A stretch of DNA of 64,000 nucleotides from Galaxea fascicularis (GCA_948470475.1 OX419339.1:7920185-7984184); one strand, 5' to 3'. Counted from the stretch's first letter, positions 38,001-49,600 are shown. Program-made: numbers and translations. The notes: generated from the sequence alone by a model not told the origin.

Positions 38001-39269
38001 AAAACTCAAGTTTTACAGAATTGACTGACAGGTTTATCACAAGAAAAACAATTTTTGTTTGTTGTTCGCAAAAAGTCGTGCTCCGAGGCAGGACGACGGC
38101 GCCTTTGAAGATTTGTCTCCGCGGACAAGTTTTTGTCCGCGTCGGGACAAGTAGGTCGCACTTGGCGTGGCCAACTGATGACAGGAATTTGACGGATTTT
38201 TTGGTTATCTAAACAAAGTTGTCTCAGTTTTGTCTCTAGTGCGACCCCAGCCTTATTCTGCCTCCGTGTGAATACTTATGTAAATAGGGAAAAAAACATT
38301 TGAGACAAAGGGTCAAACAAAGTTAAAGTCTGCTACTAAAGCGGGTAGGACTGAAACAATTAAGTGGAGACAGTCCTCCTTTCGTCCAGATTAATTCTTG
38401 CGGAAGCGGGTAAATAATTTGTCCGACTTCCACCCTGAAACTGAAACTGTGTGTGATGAATGCGGAACACAAAATCGCTCGATTTATCCAGTTCACAAAC
38501 TCGCACTCAAGTTGTTTGTCTATCCCCCTCTATTGCGTCCTTTGGGTTTCAATTTGGTAGGATTGATTCGTTCTTAACGCATTTAACCAAAGGACATGAT
38601 TCAGGAAGATAATCGTTCGCAGTAGTAATTCTATCCGCTTGGTTTTGCTATCGAAAGGCCACGCTGCCTGCATCGATGGCACTTCTTCAAATAATATTCA
38701 TGAATGTAAAGATGAGGTTATGTTTTCAGCATCAGCAGCATGACACGGAATTCTACTTCAGGTCAGGTCTGAAACCAGTAGAATGACGATAATATTATTA
38801 ATGAGTTGATGACGATGTGCTCTCGGTGAAACGTGGTCCCCGATGATTGAGTTCGGAGATCAAGAGAAATTTGTTTCCCTGCCACCATGTGCACGATGAC
38901 AAAAGAATTTGTTAGATATTCAGTGGTCACTGTTTAGGTTGTCGTGGCCTGCTGTCACGTATATATACGACGGACATCAGCTTATACAATTGTACGAATA
39001 CAAAATCAGTAGGTAATAAGGTCGATCGTAAAAGGGGGCATATATGAACATGTCAAAAATAGATTGATGGCACTCTACTTTACCTGATCAAGATGTCCCT
39101 TGATCCAATGGGACGGTGGACCTTCAAAGTTTCGTACTCTGATGTAAGCCTTTAGTGTAGCAAGCCCCAATAAAGCTGCAAGGCTGATAGCAGCTATAAA
39201 AGCCACGGTCAGGAGAAGCAAGCATGGTTCCCAATAGGCGGTGAAGAGCCACTCAATCTCTCCAAACAT
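26669..39269 (-). CDS. cytochrome P450, CYP4 family-like; ten exons, heme-binding exon not found
   Basis: Minus-strand exons: 39269-39084 (start ATG, membrane anchor, GPPSHWIKGHLDQ), 34220-34034 (YRIWFGP, VLCHPDSVKAVL), 33289-33162 (RWKSTRKLLTPAFH), 31710 to 31605 or 31592, 30901-30844, 30674-30542, 30445-30380, 28957-28870 (I helix), 28354-28252 (LYCLALHPEHQKQC) and 26799-26669 (K helix NEAMR, the ExxR motif). All junctions agree in phase except the end of the fourth exon. About 395-400 residues are present. CYP4 enzymes are ER-anchored monooxygenases, often fatty-acid omega-hydroxylases. Oddities: the I helix reads FAGLDTV where CYP4 enzymes usually have FEGHDTT, so the Glu that can bind heme covalently is Ala. 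The fourth exon ends DCQTKR then a stop, with AT instead of GT after AAAAG; the only in-phase GT donor lies 13 bases earlier. The FxxGxRxCxG heme exon was not found to the left. The gene is either a partly decayed copy or continues through a long final intron. Confidence 0.85.
27118..27654. mobile_element. inverted-repeat element with AT-rich minisatellite core
   Basis: Left arm contains GCCTATGGCAAGCCAAAT and the right arm, reverse-complemented, GACTATGGCAAGCCAAAT. Both continue into ATTCACC/ATATCACC and TTAATTTAATCC. The core is a degenerate array of GAATTGAATGAA-like units (about 27390-27620). It sits in the last recognised intron of the P450 gene. Confidence 0.7.
27795..28178. mobile_element. 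Harbinger-like non-autonomous element, short copy
   Basis: Starts GGCCCCGTTCAGACTAAG and ends GTCTGAACGCA; direct TTA on both sides (27792-27794 and 28179-28181). Ends and sub-terminal GTGCCCG motifs match 14836-16237, but about 1 kb of internal sequence is absent. A 190-codon open frame across it is not coding. It lies in a P450 intron. Confidence 0.8.
29171..29260 (+). repeat. single arm of the hairpin element seen at 59274-59423
   Basis: TTCGTATTCTCGGTATTGAA followed by CTGGATCTAGCA and GTGGAGGCTCTTGCGGGGGA, then TACATTTACATATGAAAAG. The same run forms the left arm and loop at 59274. Here no inverted second arm follows. Confidence 0.75.
29292..29696. mobile_element. Harbinger-like MITE, complete copy
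   Basis: Left end GGCCCGGTTCAGACGCCGTA, right end inverted GGCTCGATTCAGACGCAGTA; similarity continues to ATGAGCCGAA, giving about 37-bp inverted ends. Direct TAA lies on both sides. It sits in a P450 intron. A partial relative is at 60424-60752. Confidence 0.8.
31032..31113 (+). repeat. (AATC)n microsatellite
   Basis: About twenty ATCA/CAAT units with a few TTAA interruptions, in a P450 intron. Confidence 0.9.
32364..32461. repeat. hairpin element with 27-bp perfect arms
   Basis: TTTTTGTGATATCCAGAATA starts the left arm at 32364; the exact reverse complement occupies 32435-32461. The 44-base middle contains GATAAGGGTTATC and a partly inverted CCGATAACTC, so it may pair further. Confidence 0.8.
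32590..32772 (-). mobile_element. tRNA-derived SINE
   Basis: Read on the minus strand it starts GGAGGCAGGATGGCCGAGCT (A-box TGGCCGAGC) and has a B-box GGGTTCAAATCCC about 35 bases on. It then continues about 110 bp beyond the tRNA-like part. The acceptor stem does not close, so it is a SINE head rather than a tRNA gene. It lies in a P450 intron. Confidence 0.75.
32940..33050 (+). repeat. tandem units of TAATACCTGAGACCT
   Basis: The unit TAATACCTGAGACCT occurs near 32960 and 33020. Related pieces lie near 31873, 32491 and 32784, between other insertions, suggesting one older repeat broken up by later insertions. Confidence 0.5.
35258..35421. mobile_element. hAT-like MITE, AGGGTTCTCAGTAG ends
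   Basis: AGGGTTCTCAGTAG at the left and CTACTGAGAACCCT at the right are perfect inverted repeats. Flanking 8-mers CTGTGCGC and GTGTGCGA agree at six of eight positions, which fits an old 8-bp hAT-type duplication. The interior carries GCCGCCTGT motifs. Confidence 0.7.
37484..38252. mobile_element. Harbinger-like element, GGCTGGGGTCGCACTAGAGA ends
   Basis: Left end GGCTGGGGTCGCACTAGAGA at 37484, and its reverse complement ends at 38252. Direct TTA lies on both sides. The interior has further TTGTCCGCG and GACAAGT motifs in inverted arrangement and no long open frame. It lies in the first P450 intron. Confidence 0.8.
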
Positions 39270-42200
39270 CTCTGATGGAAAGATTGCGTGTGCCTCTGCT
39301 GACAAGCGCCAAGTTGTTGGCTGCTTAAATGGCTCCTGGGAAATTGTAAGACGGGGATTACAAACCAAAATAAGCGATTTTATGGATTAACGGTTAAGAA
39401 AATGAACGGTTTCGCGTCTGTTATCCCCGAATCTGGCAACTATCAACCACGTGGGCATTCCAACTCGCATGCTCGATCACTCGCTGCCGACGTCAGGAAT
39501 AGGTGCTAAAGGTTGCCTGGAGACTTTAATCAGGTTTGCTTTGATTTTCACGAAAAATGTGTTATCTTTATTTGATCTTCCTCTATTCTGTCACTGTGCT
39601 TGGTCGATGAATTATCCTTACCCCTCCCCTCTCTCCTCCATTATTGTGAGGTAGGCGCATAGCAAATCAGTGAAATTTTAACATACCTCCATTTGCTACC
39701 GGTATTGCACTGGGCAACGAAGAGAAAAACCATTCGCTGCAGACACGAACTGAGATGAACTGAATAATCAGTGGCCGGAATGTTCAGTGTCCTTGATACC
39801 TGAGTGTAAGGTGCACTGTGCGGAGTTATGACTGGAAACAATGCTTTATCTGAAGCATTCATATCCGGTGACAGCACAAATTCCGTTGTGTTTTGCGGGC
39901 AGATTTCGAAAGAATGTTTCTTCTTTTTCAACCATGTTCTAGACATTAACCACAGGGAACTCATTAAAAGGTTACTTCTATTACGTAGCGTCAAATATTT
40001 ACCTGTTGCAACTTGAGATACGCGTTTTGTTTCAAGAGACTACAAAAACCAGAGATAGACCTATCGGCACTTTTGATGTATGCACTGGGTGTTTTTCAAA
40101 TATACTGACAAGTACTATTTTGTCAGTAATTGCTAAAATAATGTCAGTCCAGTTGAAAACAGACAAAAGATAAAGCTAGTTCTTGGGCAGGACAACGGAA
40201 ATGTTTGCACAGGTCTTCAGTGTCATGAACACACGCTTCATCAGATTACCATTAGCGATTAGATTGCAATAGATTTATCACGAAAACAGAGATCGTTGAC
40301 ATAGTCAGGCAAAGGTTAAATACTTTGATGGAAATTAATAGGCGCTAAGAAAATATCGCCCTGAGTGAATTCTGAGAACCGAGTTCACGACCTTAAATTT
40401 ACGTAGAAGAATCGAATGTGCACGAACAAAAGCACACCGCAGCTTACTTGAGAAAACATTGTTACAAGGCTTTCAGTTTCTCACGAGTTACGGTCTTCCC
40501 TCTATGGCTGTGCTTTGACGGGTGATTCTAAAGTTATTCATTCAGTCTGAAGCATGCTATCCGACGTGTTTTAAAATCACTTAACACTGCCTGTACATGA
40601 GCTCGATTCGATATCAATGTAACGTTAGTGCTAAGTTTTCGTTCCGTAGTATTTTAATAATGAGCCCAACATATCCCATTAATATTTTAAAGCATAGATA
40701 TAATGCATTCTAGTTTTAAAGTTGCGCAAAAAATATAATAATAATTTCATTTTATTCCTCACTGTACAACTGACGACGGATGATGTCTCGTCGAAAACAT
40801 GTTTTCATTAAAAAATGAACTTCAAAAACATGGTGTGGTTCATCAAAGCAATAATATGAAAATAACAATAATCCCATTAGCTTCACGTAGAATGAAAGTT
40901 GGTGTCGTTTTTTGAAAGTTCTCACGTACGGTAACAAGGAATTCTATGAAATCTTGTTAGTTAAATTAATAGAAACCGGAGAAAATAAGCCGTCTTCAGA
41001 CCGCATTAAAGACCAATTATTTAGGAAATTTGACTGAACGCTAACCCGCTAAGTTGATTCGAAAGAAGTTTATATCATGGCATTTGCCTTAATATTTTGT
41101 TGATATTTTGTTACGTTGAATTCGTGGTCGGGCGGGATTTACGGAGAGAGACATACAGAAATTGCGAGATGCCGATACTGCAACTTCAAGGCGACATGCT
41201 GAGAATAAATATTTACACAGTCAAACGGGTGCTAAGATGAGAACGTCTGAAGTTAAGGCTAGTGTTAGCCTAAGCTACCTGCCGCTATTACTTACACCTA
41301 AAATCAAACGAAGGCATGGGCATGTCAGAATTTGTTTACTTTGCGGTGGAAATCTGCCATCGCAGGCCTTTGCCTAGTGCGACCCTAACTTTTCCGGTTC
41401 GCAAAAACTTTGAAAATCGGCCAAAACATCAAATACGCCGTAGTGCTTGGAAAACTTTGCGACCCATACCGAAATGAAAATCTGAAAAGAACAACCTCGC
41501 CGCTGTCGACGCCCACGGAAAGAGATCTTCAGACTGGAATGACACTGTCACTGTTACTTGAGCTTTAATTTAGTCCTACTTTATCATTGTATTTCGCGCG
41601 GCATGAGAACATCGTAATGACATAACAAAGACATTCAAATACTTCAGTTGTTAACAATGTTAACAATGTTATTGCGTTTCGAGTTAAAAAGTAATCCCGC
41701 CCGAGAAAGCTAAACTGCAAACAGTAACAGTATTTAGTTTGTGGTTTCATGTCACTTCTTTTTGAAGGATTCAGTTCCCTTCTCAAAATGGCATGGCAAT
41801 TGTATACACGAACCTCAACCTCAGTTCGATCTGAAATCTGAAGGCACGGGTTGGGCCTTCCAGTGTTATTTGTTTGAAAGCTGGTCACGTTTTCTTTTCT
41901 TTTTCTTCGAGAATACTTGAAAAATGCGTGGGTTTGGCATTTTTCAGGCAGAAGCCACTGTCAGCTCTAAGGGCTGGAAACTGCATTTGTGTCGAAATCC
42001 GGTTTTTCTTTTCTTCAATAAACTGATGATATCAATTCAACTAACGAATGTATGTTCAGTACCCGACATCAGTCCACTTCCACTTTGCAAATAAAATTAA
42101 AGTGGAAAAACTGAAAAAAAAAAACAACAACAAAACAAACAAACAAAAACAGCTAAACTGGTCAAGCTGTACATACTTATGAGAATGGATGTTTAGTATC

Positions 42201-43131
42201 CCAGAATTATCTCAAAACGTCGAGTCAATACCGAGTCACATCTGTGCGGGGGTTTGTATGTCTTGATTGATTGCGCAAAGGGAAATAATTACGTTGAGGC
42301 GCGATTCTTCACATCGTCAAAATAAGATTTCAAGAAACTGAATGCGCTCTGTAATCTGTGTGGATTTCGCCTCTGTTTTTTTGGTTATTCATGCTATTTT
42401 TCTGTGTAAACCAGTTAAAGCTGAAAAATCCTTTAACCAGAGGTCATCTTCTTTTGATTTAATAGTTAAAGGCAACAGGCGCCAGCCCTTAACTTTTTGC
42501 ACGGCATCTGGCGGCACATCAAACAATTTGGAACGTAGTGGTAGATTCCTAGGATACCTTTGCCTGGTAAGCGGAACTGAGGGTGTTAAAGAACCACCTG
42601 CTGCTTCGAGGCAACACGTCAATCAAAATAGCACTCTGAACATTTCATGTACCACGCATACAAAAACATATAGCATAACATGAAATGGTGTCAAGGCGTC
42701 AGAGTTTGGGCTGACCACGTTTTCAATCTATGGCGTATGCCAGCGATATGAAATGCCTTTTTAAGCTCAAAGCTCGGAGAATCGTGGTGCGCCTACTGAA
42801 GTGACCCGCATTTTAACAAGTTAGTTGGAGCTGCTTTTCAGTTTTTAAACTCCAAGTTCATTTGGCGTCGTCTCGTGTTTGAACACTCATGTATTACACA
42901 TCCCCAATCGAGGATTCGTTTCATGTCAGTTTGCAGGATATTTTTTTCTGGGTTTTAAAATTGGGGTGGACAGACCTGCATGACCCCGAAGTACATGTTC
43001 TGGTTTTCTAGCCATTTTTTTTTCTCACGAGTATGTCTTTGAGTGAACGCACCTTTCCGGCTGTATGATATCATAGGCGGTTTCTTGAAAATTTCGTTTA
43101 GCAATGTTTGTAGCTGCTTCAGGTACCACTT
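39270..43131. other. intergenic, upstream of the P450 gene
   Basis: No exon could be supported. A plus-strand frame at 42342-42683 starts with a hydrophobic leader-like stretch (FASVFLVIHAIFLC), but it has no splice context and overlaps an equally open minus-strand frame. A/C-rich tracts occur near 42115-42150. Confidence 0.35.
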
Positions 43132-43443
43132 TACTCTCCTTCGCAGCCGTTGTTAGGGTCATCACGCAACGCTCCTTCCCACTAATGGCTGATCACTCGA
43201 GCTCTGCATTCCTTTCGCTTTGTTACTGAGAACCAATAACCTGCATGTATCTGTTAACAGCTGCACCAATCATATTTGTCGTCACATTTGCCGCCAAAAA
43301 CACAACAAGGTCCAGGTTTCCAGGAAATGGAAGCCTGCTCTTTATTGGTCAGTTTGAGGAAATGAATGCAGAGCTCGAGTGAGCAGCCGTTAGTGGGGAG
43401 GAGCGTTACGTGACGAGCCTAATAACGGCTGCGAAGGAGACTA
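43132..43443. mobile_element. Mutator-like MITE with perfect 9-bp target duplication
   Basis: Ends TACTCTCCTTCGCAGCCGT and, inverted, TAGTCTCCTTCGCAGCCGT. About 75 bp of each end is complementary, through GGAGGAGCGT and GAGCTCTGCATTCC-like sequence. GTACCACTT flanks it exactly on both sides (43123-43131 and 43444-43452). A 9-bp duplication points to a Mutator-type transposase acting in trans; no coding sequence is present. Confidence 0.85.
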
Positions 43444-45300
43444 GTACCACTTGGAACTGCTTGGTTAAGATGTAACTTAATTCCGTTCGCTTATGGCCCA
43501 AGCGCGAAGCGCGCGCCACACGGGCCATAAATCAACTGGAAAAAAACGGTGATCCGTAACTTACAGTGGGGACCAAGAAAATGAGGTTAGTAAAATATTT
43601 ATTATACCTCTGCGGTTAATCGGGCGCGCGGGAAAAGAATCTTTCAAATAGGAGAATACGGCCCGCATAATTGACCAACCCCAGCGCGCCGCGTACTAAC
43701 CGGGAGATATATTTTAAAAGTGTAATAAGTGTTTGCGGACGTCTTAAGGAAAAAACTTCCGTAGCTAACTTAAATGTAGCTAACGTAAACGTAAAGTTAC
43801 GTATCCCTAGGGCTAGAGTGGGCGTTTCACTCTTTTTCTAATTTACCTCTCTTGATTCACTTACTTCGATGCCTTGTTATACACAGGAAAACAAATTTAC
43901 TGACTTCTACAATAAAAGCTCTGGTGATTTTATCGGTATACTAGATTTGCAAACAAAAGTGGGGTAGATGATCACGTTGTTTGAACAGAGTTAAAATATA
44001 ACGAGATTGAAGTGTAATCAAATAATGAATCGTTACAAGTTTAACACTCCGTCTAGAGTTTAAAGTCTTCAAACTTCGCAAATTACATAATAATTGTGAA
44101 TAATTAACTCGCATTTTCATTATTAAGTGAGATTTACCGACAACCGACAAAATAAGGAAATTTTAACCGACAACCGACGTGTGGATCCCTCTATTCAGAC
44201 CCTCTTAAATCGGTGAACGACAGACGGTTTGATTTAGGCTTTCTGATCGGTTTTAGAACAACAGATAACACAACATCAAACTGAGGGCCATTAGAATCAG
44301 CTGGATACATGTGTCCAATGCAACTTGTACGTTGCCCTTGAATGGGTTTCTTGAATGCTTTTCTTACTGCATTGTCAATAGACAGAGGTCAGTTGTGGCA
44401 GGTACAGGTAAAATAACTAAAAACGCGTGTACACGTGGACTGAGATACCACGACTACCCTCAGCAAGCTTGCAGCAGTGAATTAAGGAAATAAGGTAAGA
44501 GCTCAGGAAAAACTAATAATGGCAAAAACGTCTCAGAACGAGTCAAGACGAAAAGTCCACATTATACTCGAAATAGTAGAAATATAAATAGAGGTATCAG
44601 TACCACTAGTATTGACCTGTGCGTTTCGAGTTTGGCGGTTGGAACTCCTACAGGGACCGCGCAGAGGGAGGGGCGGGGGCTTTATAAATTAAACAAAAAA
44701 TAATTTAACAAAAGTAACGGAGTGAAAAATAGCAAAAAATCGTTAATTCGAAAGTGACCAGAGTTACTGGCAAAGACAAACGAGCAGATAAATAGACAGA
44801 ATGAAGCACTAGTCGTTACAATTGTAAAATATTTTTTCGCTTCTAACCTAGCAGAGGTAAAAGTCTTTTAAATGGCTTCTTTTTCCTGCAGACATCTTAG
44901 GAAAACGCGTTGTTTCAAAATTGGTCAATTTCGATCCAAAAGTAATAACTGGGTTTAGTTTATAAGGCGATTCTCAAACCAACTGATGTGGAAAAAAATC
45001 AATAGTTTTATCGCTGTAATAGCATTCTCCGTCACTTTAGAGAAATTGAAAAGAAATACACAAGCACGCCCCCCGCCCCCCCCCCCCAAAAAAAAATTCC
45101 TTCACGCATTCTTCTTTAGCCCCCCCCCCCCACCCCACTCGAAAACTTGCTTCGCGGTCCCTGTCCTCAACAATCAAACTTTCTTTTAATTGTTTCCCAG
45201 TATTAGTTACGAACATGAAAACATGACCTATGGCAACGGAATTTATGTACGTGGAGAAAGTTTGCCTCTAAAAAAAATGGAACAGTATTGGCTGATTCCA
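43444..45300. other. intergenic; no gene recognised
   Basis: Contains a GCGCGAAGCGCGCGCC GC-rich patch near 43500 and poly-C runs near 45070-45135. No coding evidence. Confidence 0.4.
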
Positions 45301-45520
45301 TCGGAAAATGTGCGACGGAGTCGGAGTCGGAGTCGTAGTCGGAGTGGTAAGGGCCCTTATGACCTAGTGAAAATCAAATATCGGAGTCGTAAGCGGAGTC
45401 ATAAGCTCCAAGGAATCGCAGTCGGAAGAATCAAAACGTTTCCGTTTTCTTCCGACTCCGTTTATGACTCCGTCGCTTATGATTCAGTGAAAACTATGTT
45501 GTCGGAGTCGGAAGCAGAAG

Positions 45521-45716
45521 TAGCCTGCACGCAGGCGGTTGGATAGTAAAAAAAAACGGAGTTTGTAATGAGGTCGCCATCTTGGATTCGCGCGGCTAGG
45601 TCTGGGCCGGGTTGAGGGTTGACAACCCGGCCCAGACCTAGCCGCGCGAATCCAAGATGGCGACCTCATTACAAACTCCGTTTTTTTTTACTATCCAACC
45701 GCCTGCGTGCAGGCTA
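45521..45716. mobile_element. perfect snapback (foldback) element, 94-bp arms, 10-bp target duplication
   Basis: TAGCCTGCACGCAGGCGGTT opens the left arm at 45521 and the exact reverse complement closes the right arm at 45716. The arms 45521-45614 and 45623-45716 show no mismatch and are separated by 8 bases. GAAGCAGAAG flanks it on both sides. The identity of the arms implies recent insertion or conversion. Each arm contains CCAAGATGGCGACC, close to the known YY1 core. Confidence 0.9.
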
Positions 45717-46100
45717 GAAGCAGAAGCAGAAGAACCAACCTAACTCAATGCTTGTTCTCACGCTCTCCGATTACAGTTTGATACCAAAACTCCGACAATC
45801 TAGTTTTCACTAGAACATAAGCGACGGAGTCATAAGCGGAATAGCCTTCTGCTTCCGACTCGGTCGGTTTGATTTTGGGAGCTTAGCCACGACGACGACG
45901 ATGACAACGAAAACGTCATTTCAAAATATAACCTCTCGTTTTTGTAACTCTTTCGCGATTATTCCAATTTGTTTAACGTGGAAAATGCTGGCGAGCTGTC
46001 CAGGGTCGAAATTACCATGAACGGTGTTAAAGCAACAAAAACGAAATGTGCTCACGTTCTCGAGAAAACCTAAAATTTGGTCATTTCACGTCATTAGCTA

Positions 46101-46466
46101 GAGAGTTTACGCAACTACGACGACGACGGCAACGAAAACGTCCTTTGAAAAAGAAACTTCCCGTTTTTGTTACTCTTTCTTGATTATTCCAACTTGTTTA
46201 ACTCAAAAAATGCTGGCGAACTGTCCAAGGTTTGAATTACTGTGAACGGTGTTAAAGTAAAGATAAAGAACGAAAAATTTGCTGTCATGCGGTCACGTTC
46301 CGGTAAAAACCGAAAATTTAGTCATTTCGCGTCGTCGTTTTGCAGATGAAAGCAAAGAAATGTATCAAAGTGTAAAACACACGTGCAGAGCGATTGTTTT
46401 AGCTCATTAAGCCCATTGTTGTGAGGCGTTCTCGTTGCCGTCGCCGTCGTAGTTGCGTAAACTCCC
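46101..46466. mobile_element. MITE of the GGGAGYTTA family inserted in another member
   Basis: Ends GAGAGTTTACGCAACTACGA and, inverted, GGGAGTTTACGCAACTACGA; TA lies on both sides. It interrupts a related element between TTTCACGTCATT and TTGTTTTGCAG, which are adjacent in the copy at 51649-52017. Confidence 0.75.
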
Positions 46467-46668
46467 TATTGTTTTGCAGAGGACGTCAAAGAAATGTACC
46501 AAAATGTTAAACACACGTGCAGAGCGATTGTTTTTGCTCATTAATACCATTGTTTTGTGGCGTTCTCGTTGCCGTCGTCGTCTTAAGCTCCCTTTTCGCT
46601 TGATCATAACGCTCTACGCTTCTGATTACGACTCTGACTCCGACTCCGTCGCTAGTGAAAACCAGCCT

Positions 46669-49600
46669 TCAGTAAGTGATAACTGGATGAGGTTGGCATG
46701 AGTTATTAAAGTAAACCGACACGTGCCACTTTTATTACTTTACTTCAAAATACACAGCGTGAAATTATTAAAGGCAATGAATGAGAATGTGATCCGTCTG
46801 ATCACTAAAGGGATAGCTAATTGTATCATCATGGAGAAATACCGCCCCAGAACTAGGAAAGTCACAGTGTTATTCGATCGGCGCTTCCAGATGAAACACG
46901 CACGCGACAAGTTCCTCGGGTAAATATATCCATTACTGATAAGAGGCTTTAGGAACGGTTATCAAAACATAATTAAAACAGCTAGCGTTATCTCTTCACC
47001 CTCCAGGTATGACTTACGGAATGCGTTGTACATTGTTAACTAGCATTATTCTGCGTTTTTTTTTTCTTAATACTTAATTATCGTCTAACAATCATTTTTA
47101 GACGCATTTGACTACATCAGATGTTTCTTTCTACACGAAAACTGCATTAGGAAGATACAGTAGATCAGTAGCCTGCGAGCAAGCTTACTCAGGCTAGTGC
47201 TCCAGACGTATCACGCTGAAACTGAACAGTCGAGACACGTGTGAACCCCGCGGGATGATATTTTATCCGCTAACTGAATTTCGCTCAAAAGACAGCTGCA
47301 CGCTGCATAACTACACCACTTAATTAGCTTAAATAATGTTTGCGAATTTTTGTAACAGTATTCCGCATCTTGCATTCTGGTCTTAAAAAATATATATCGG
47401 TTTTCTTTACTAAATTTAGTCGCTCGAAATTCCAAACAACGCAAAGTTGACCTGAAAAGTCGAGGAAGTTAGGATCCGGTTATTGCAGCTTAAATCCTAA
47501 AATGACGATGAGACAGTGGCCGTTTTCACACTAGAGACGGATTATCCGTCTTGATGATCTGGACACCATTTTGTTGTCGTAAAGTTAAAATGTTTTATTC
47601 ACTGAAACAAACTCAATCAAAGAAACTAGAAAAATGCAAAGAATGTGTTGTTGTTTTAACATTTAAATTTGATCTAGAACAGGTCACTGAATGTATTTCA
47701 ACGTTATGATATTTGTTTCTCCAAGCTAGTGGTTGATATTATGATTAAAACAAGGATCTTAATATTATGAGTAGAAATTGAATATGATGGTCACTGGAAA
47801 TGTGACTTCCAAGACTTCCGAAACCTCCGCCATATTGAAGCTGTTCCTGGGGACAGTGGAAATCTACAGGGGAGACCTGGGGAAAGGTTCATCCCCAGAT
47901 TCTTTTGTCTTAGACAGGAAGTCAGGGTTGATAAGGATTCAGTACGGCAGCCACAAGCTGTGTCCAGAAATGGGGTACATCGCTCTTCATTTTTACGGTA
48001 GCAGATAATTCTTTTTCACGGACATAAGAAGCAAATTCACATTTCACAAAACAAACAACGCTTCAATCACGCTTCACATTAATTAATAAAATCAGAATTC
48101 ACGATGCAAGAAAAAAGAAATTAACGTTTCACGAGAAATAAAAGGTTCCGATCACGGCTCACGAAAATACCCTCAGCAAATACTATTGCGTTTAACCAAC
48201 CCATTGACTTATCAGTTTAGTTGTCCTTGTAAACATTTGCGGGAAAGTTTCGAGGATGTTATACTGGAGAAGTTTAGAAGATGAAGGTAAACGCTGGGCA
48301 AAACACAAGTGACATTGCAACTGAGATGGGCATTCCAGTTATGCGTGAGCTTATTCCGCGTTGGCTGATCGATTTTTGTCATTGCATACAGAAAAATCTA
48401 GGAATCATCTAAAATGGATGGAGAAAAAGTGGCAACGCAAACGCCCCAGCTAATGGTGTTCCTTTAGATAATGACTCATTCGCGCCAATCTATGATACTG
48501 ATTTTGCTTTTTACACATTGGTTTCCTTGCGATACAGACTACCGTCTGTAACCAAGCTCTAAAGTTGTCAGTGTCCAATGCATATCTCCCTAGTGGCACA
48601 AGTCTATTAAAAGCGGAGTTTTTTTATTTCATTGAGGGGTGTTAATTTTAGCGGCGTTTTATTTTGCGGGAGTTTTTTTCTGCGAGAACAATTTTGTTTT
48701 GCGGACCGAGGTCATGATCCTCAAGATCTGCAAAAATTAAAACCCGAAAAGTTTGGTGGTCTGCAAGCCGACGTGAAACTGATAGCCTACTTTTCGCGCC
48801 GGGCCCTCGCCGGCTCACATCTCGCGGCTTCGCCGCTCGTGCCATAGCATCTATGAGACATGCTCAAAACTGAAAAGTATATCAGTGACGATCGGGGACG
48901 GTGGCTTTCTTGTGCATTGGGGAGAACCTTTTGGGTGTGGGGAAGGGGGGGGGGGAGGGGGGAAAAGAAAGAGAATTGTGGCCAGGCGACGATAGGTAAT
49001 GCCTAGGGCATGGTATACCTAATACTGTAATACTCTGTTGGTTTAGTCAATCCCACTGTGAATTTTACTGACTTCAAGAGCTGACTGTTTTCTCCACAAC
49101 GTCAACAGGGTAGTATTTATCTTTCAGGGGCGGTTCTAAAACGTTTTAAGCGCTCCACCTTAACGTATCCCGGAGGAGTTAGTTCTTAGAAGCCTGAAGG
49201 GTGGTTTGAAACATCAAATTAATTGATGAGACAAAAATTCATTTCTTGTTACAATGTCCTAGTTATGCAGCCCTCAGACCTGGTTTGTTCACTGCTGCTG
49301 CTCGTATTGATTCTCGGATCAGTGGTTTAGATGTTCAAATAAACAAAAAGTTGAACCTTTCCTGTTTGGCTCAACTGAACTGACAAATAGTGAAAATATT
49401 GAAATCAGTTTCTCTCATGTAAAACAATATGTTTAAATAAAATGAAAAATAAAAAAATAAGAATTCGTGAATCTCCGTAGGTTTATAATACGTTTGTTCT
49501 CTAAGAATGAAGTTTCCTTGTTTTGTAAACCGCAATGAGTTGATTAGGGTGCACGATACGATGATATCGGTTCTTTTTTTCTACTTCTGACTGGCTCCAA

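Larger units (their letters stand above)
45300..46668. mobile_element. nested cluster of GGAGTC-rich and ACGACGACG-rich inverted-repeat elements
   Basis: CGGAGTC arrays in both orientations occur at about 45305-45500 and 45800-45870 and again, inverted, at 46620-46665 (CTCCGACTCCGTCGCTAGTG). A TAGTTTTCACTAG-type end near 45811 pairs with CTAGTGAAAACCA near 46660. Inside lies an element with GGGAGCTTAGCCACGACGAC ends (45877-46592). That in turn is split by a second member of the same family (46101-46466). The left array is split by the snapback at 45521-45716. Multiplicity and order were read by eye. Confidence 0.65.

Noticed and set aside
45190..45546. Frame with an RSRSRSRS stretch resembling an SR-protein domain
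   Set aside because: The Arg-Ser run comes from the CGGAGT array of a mobile element.
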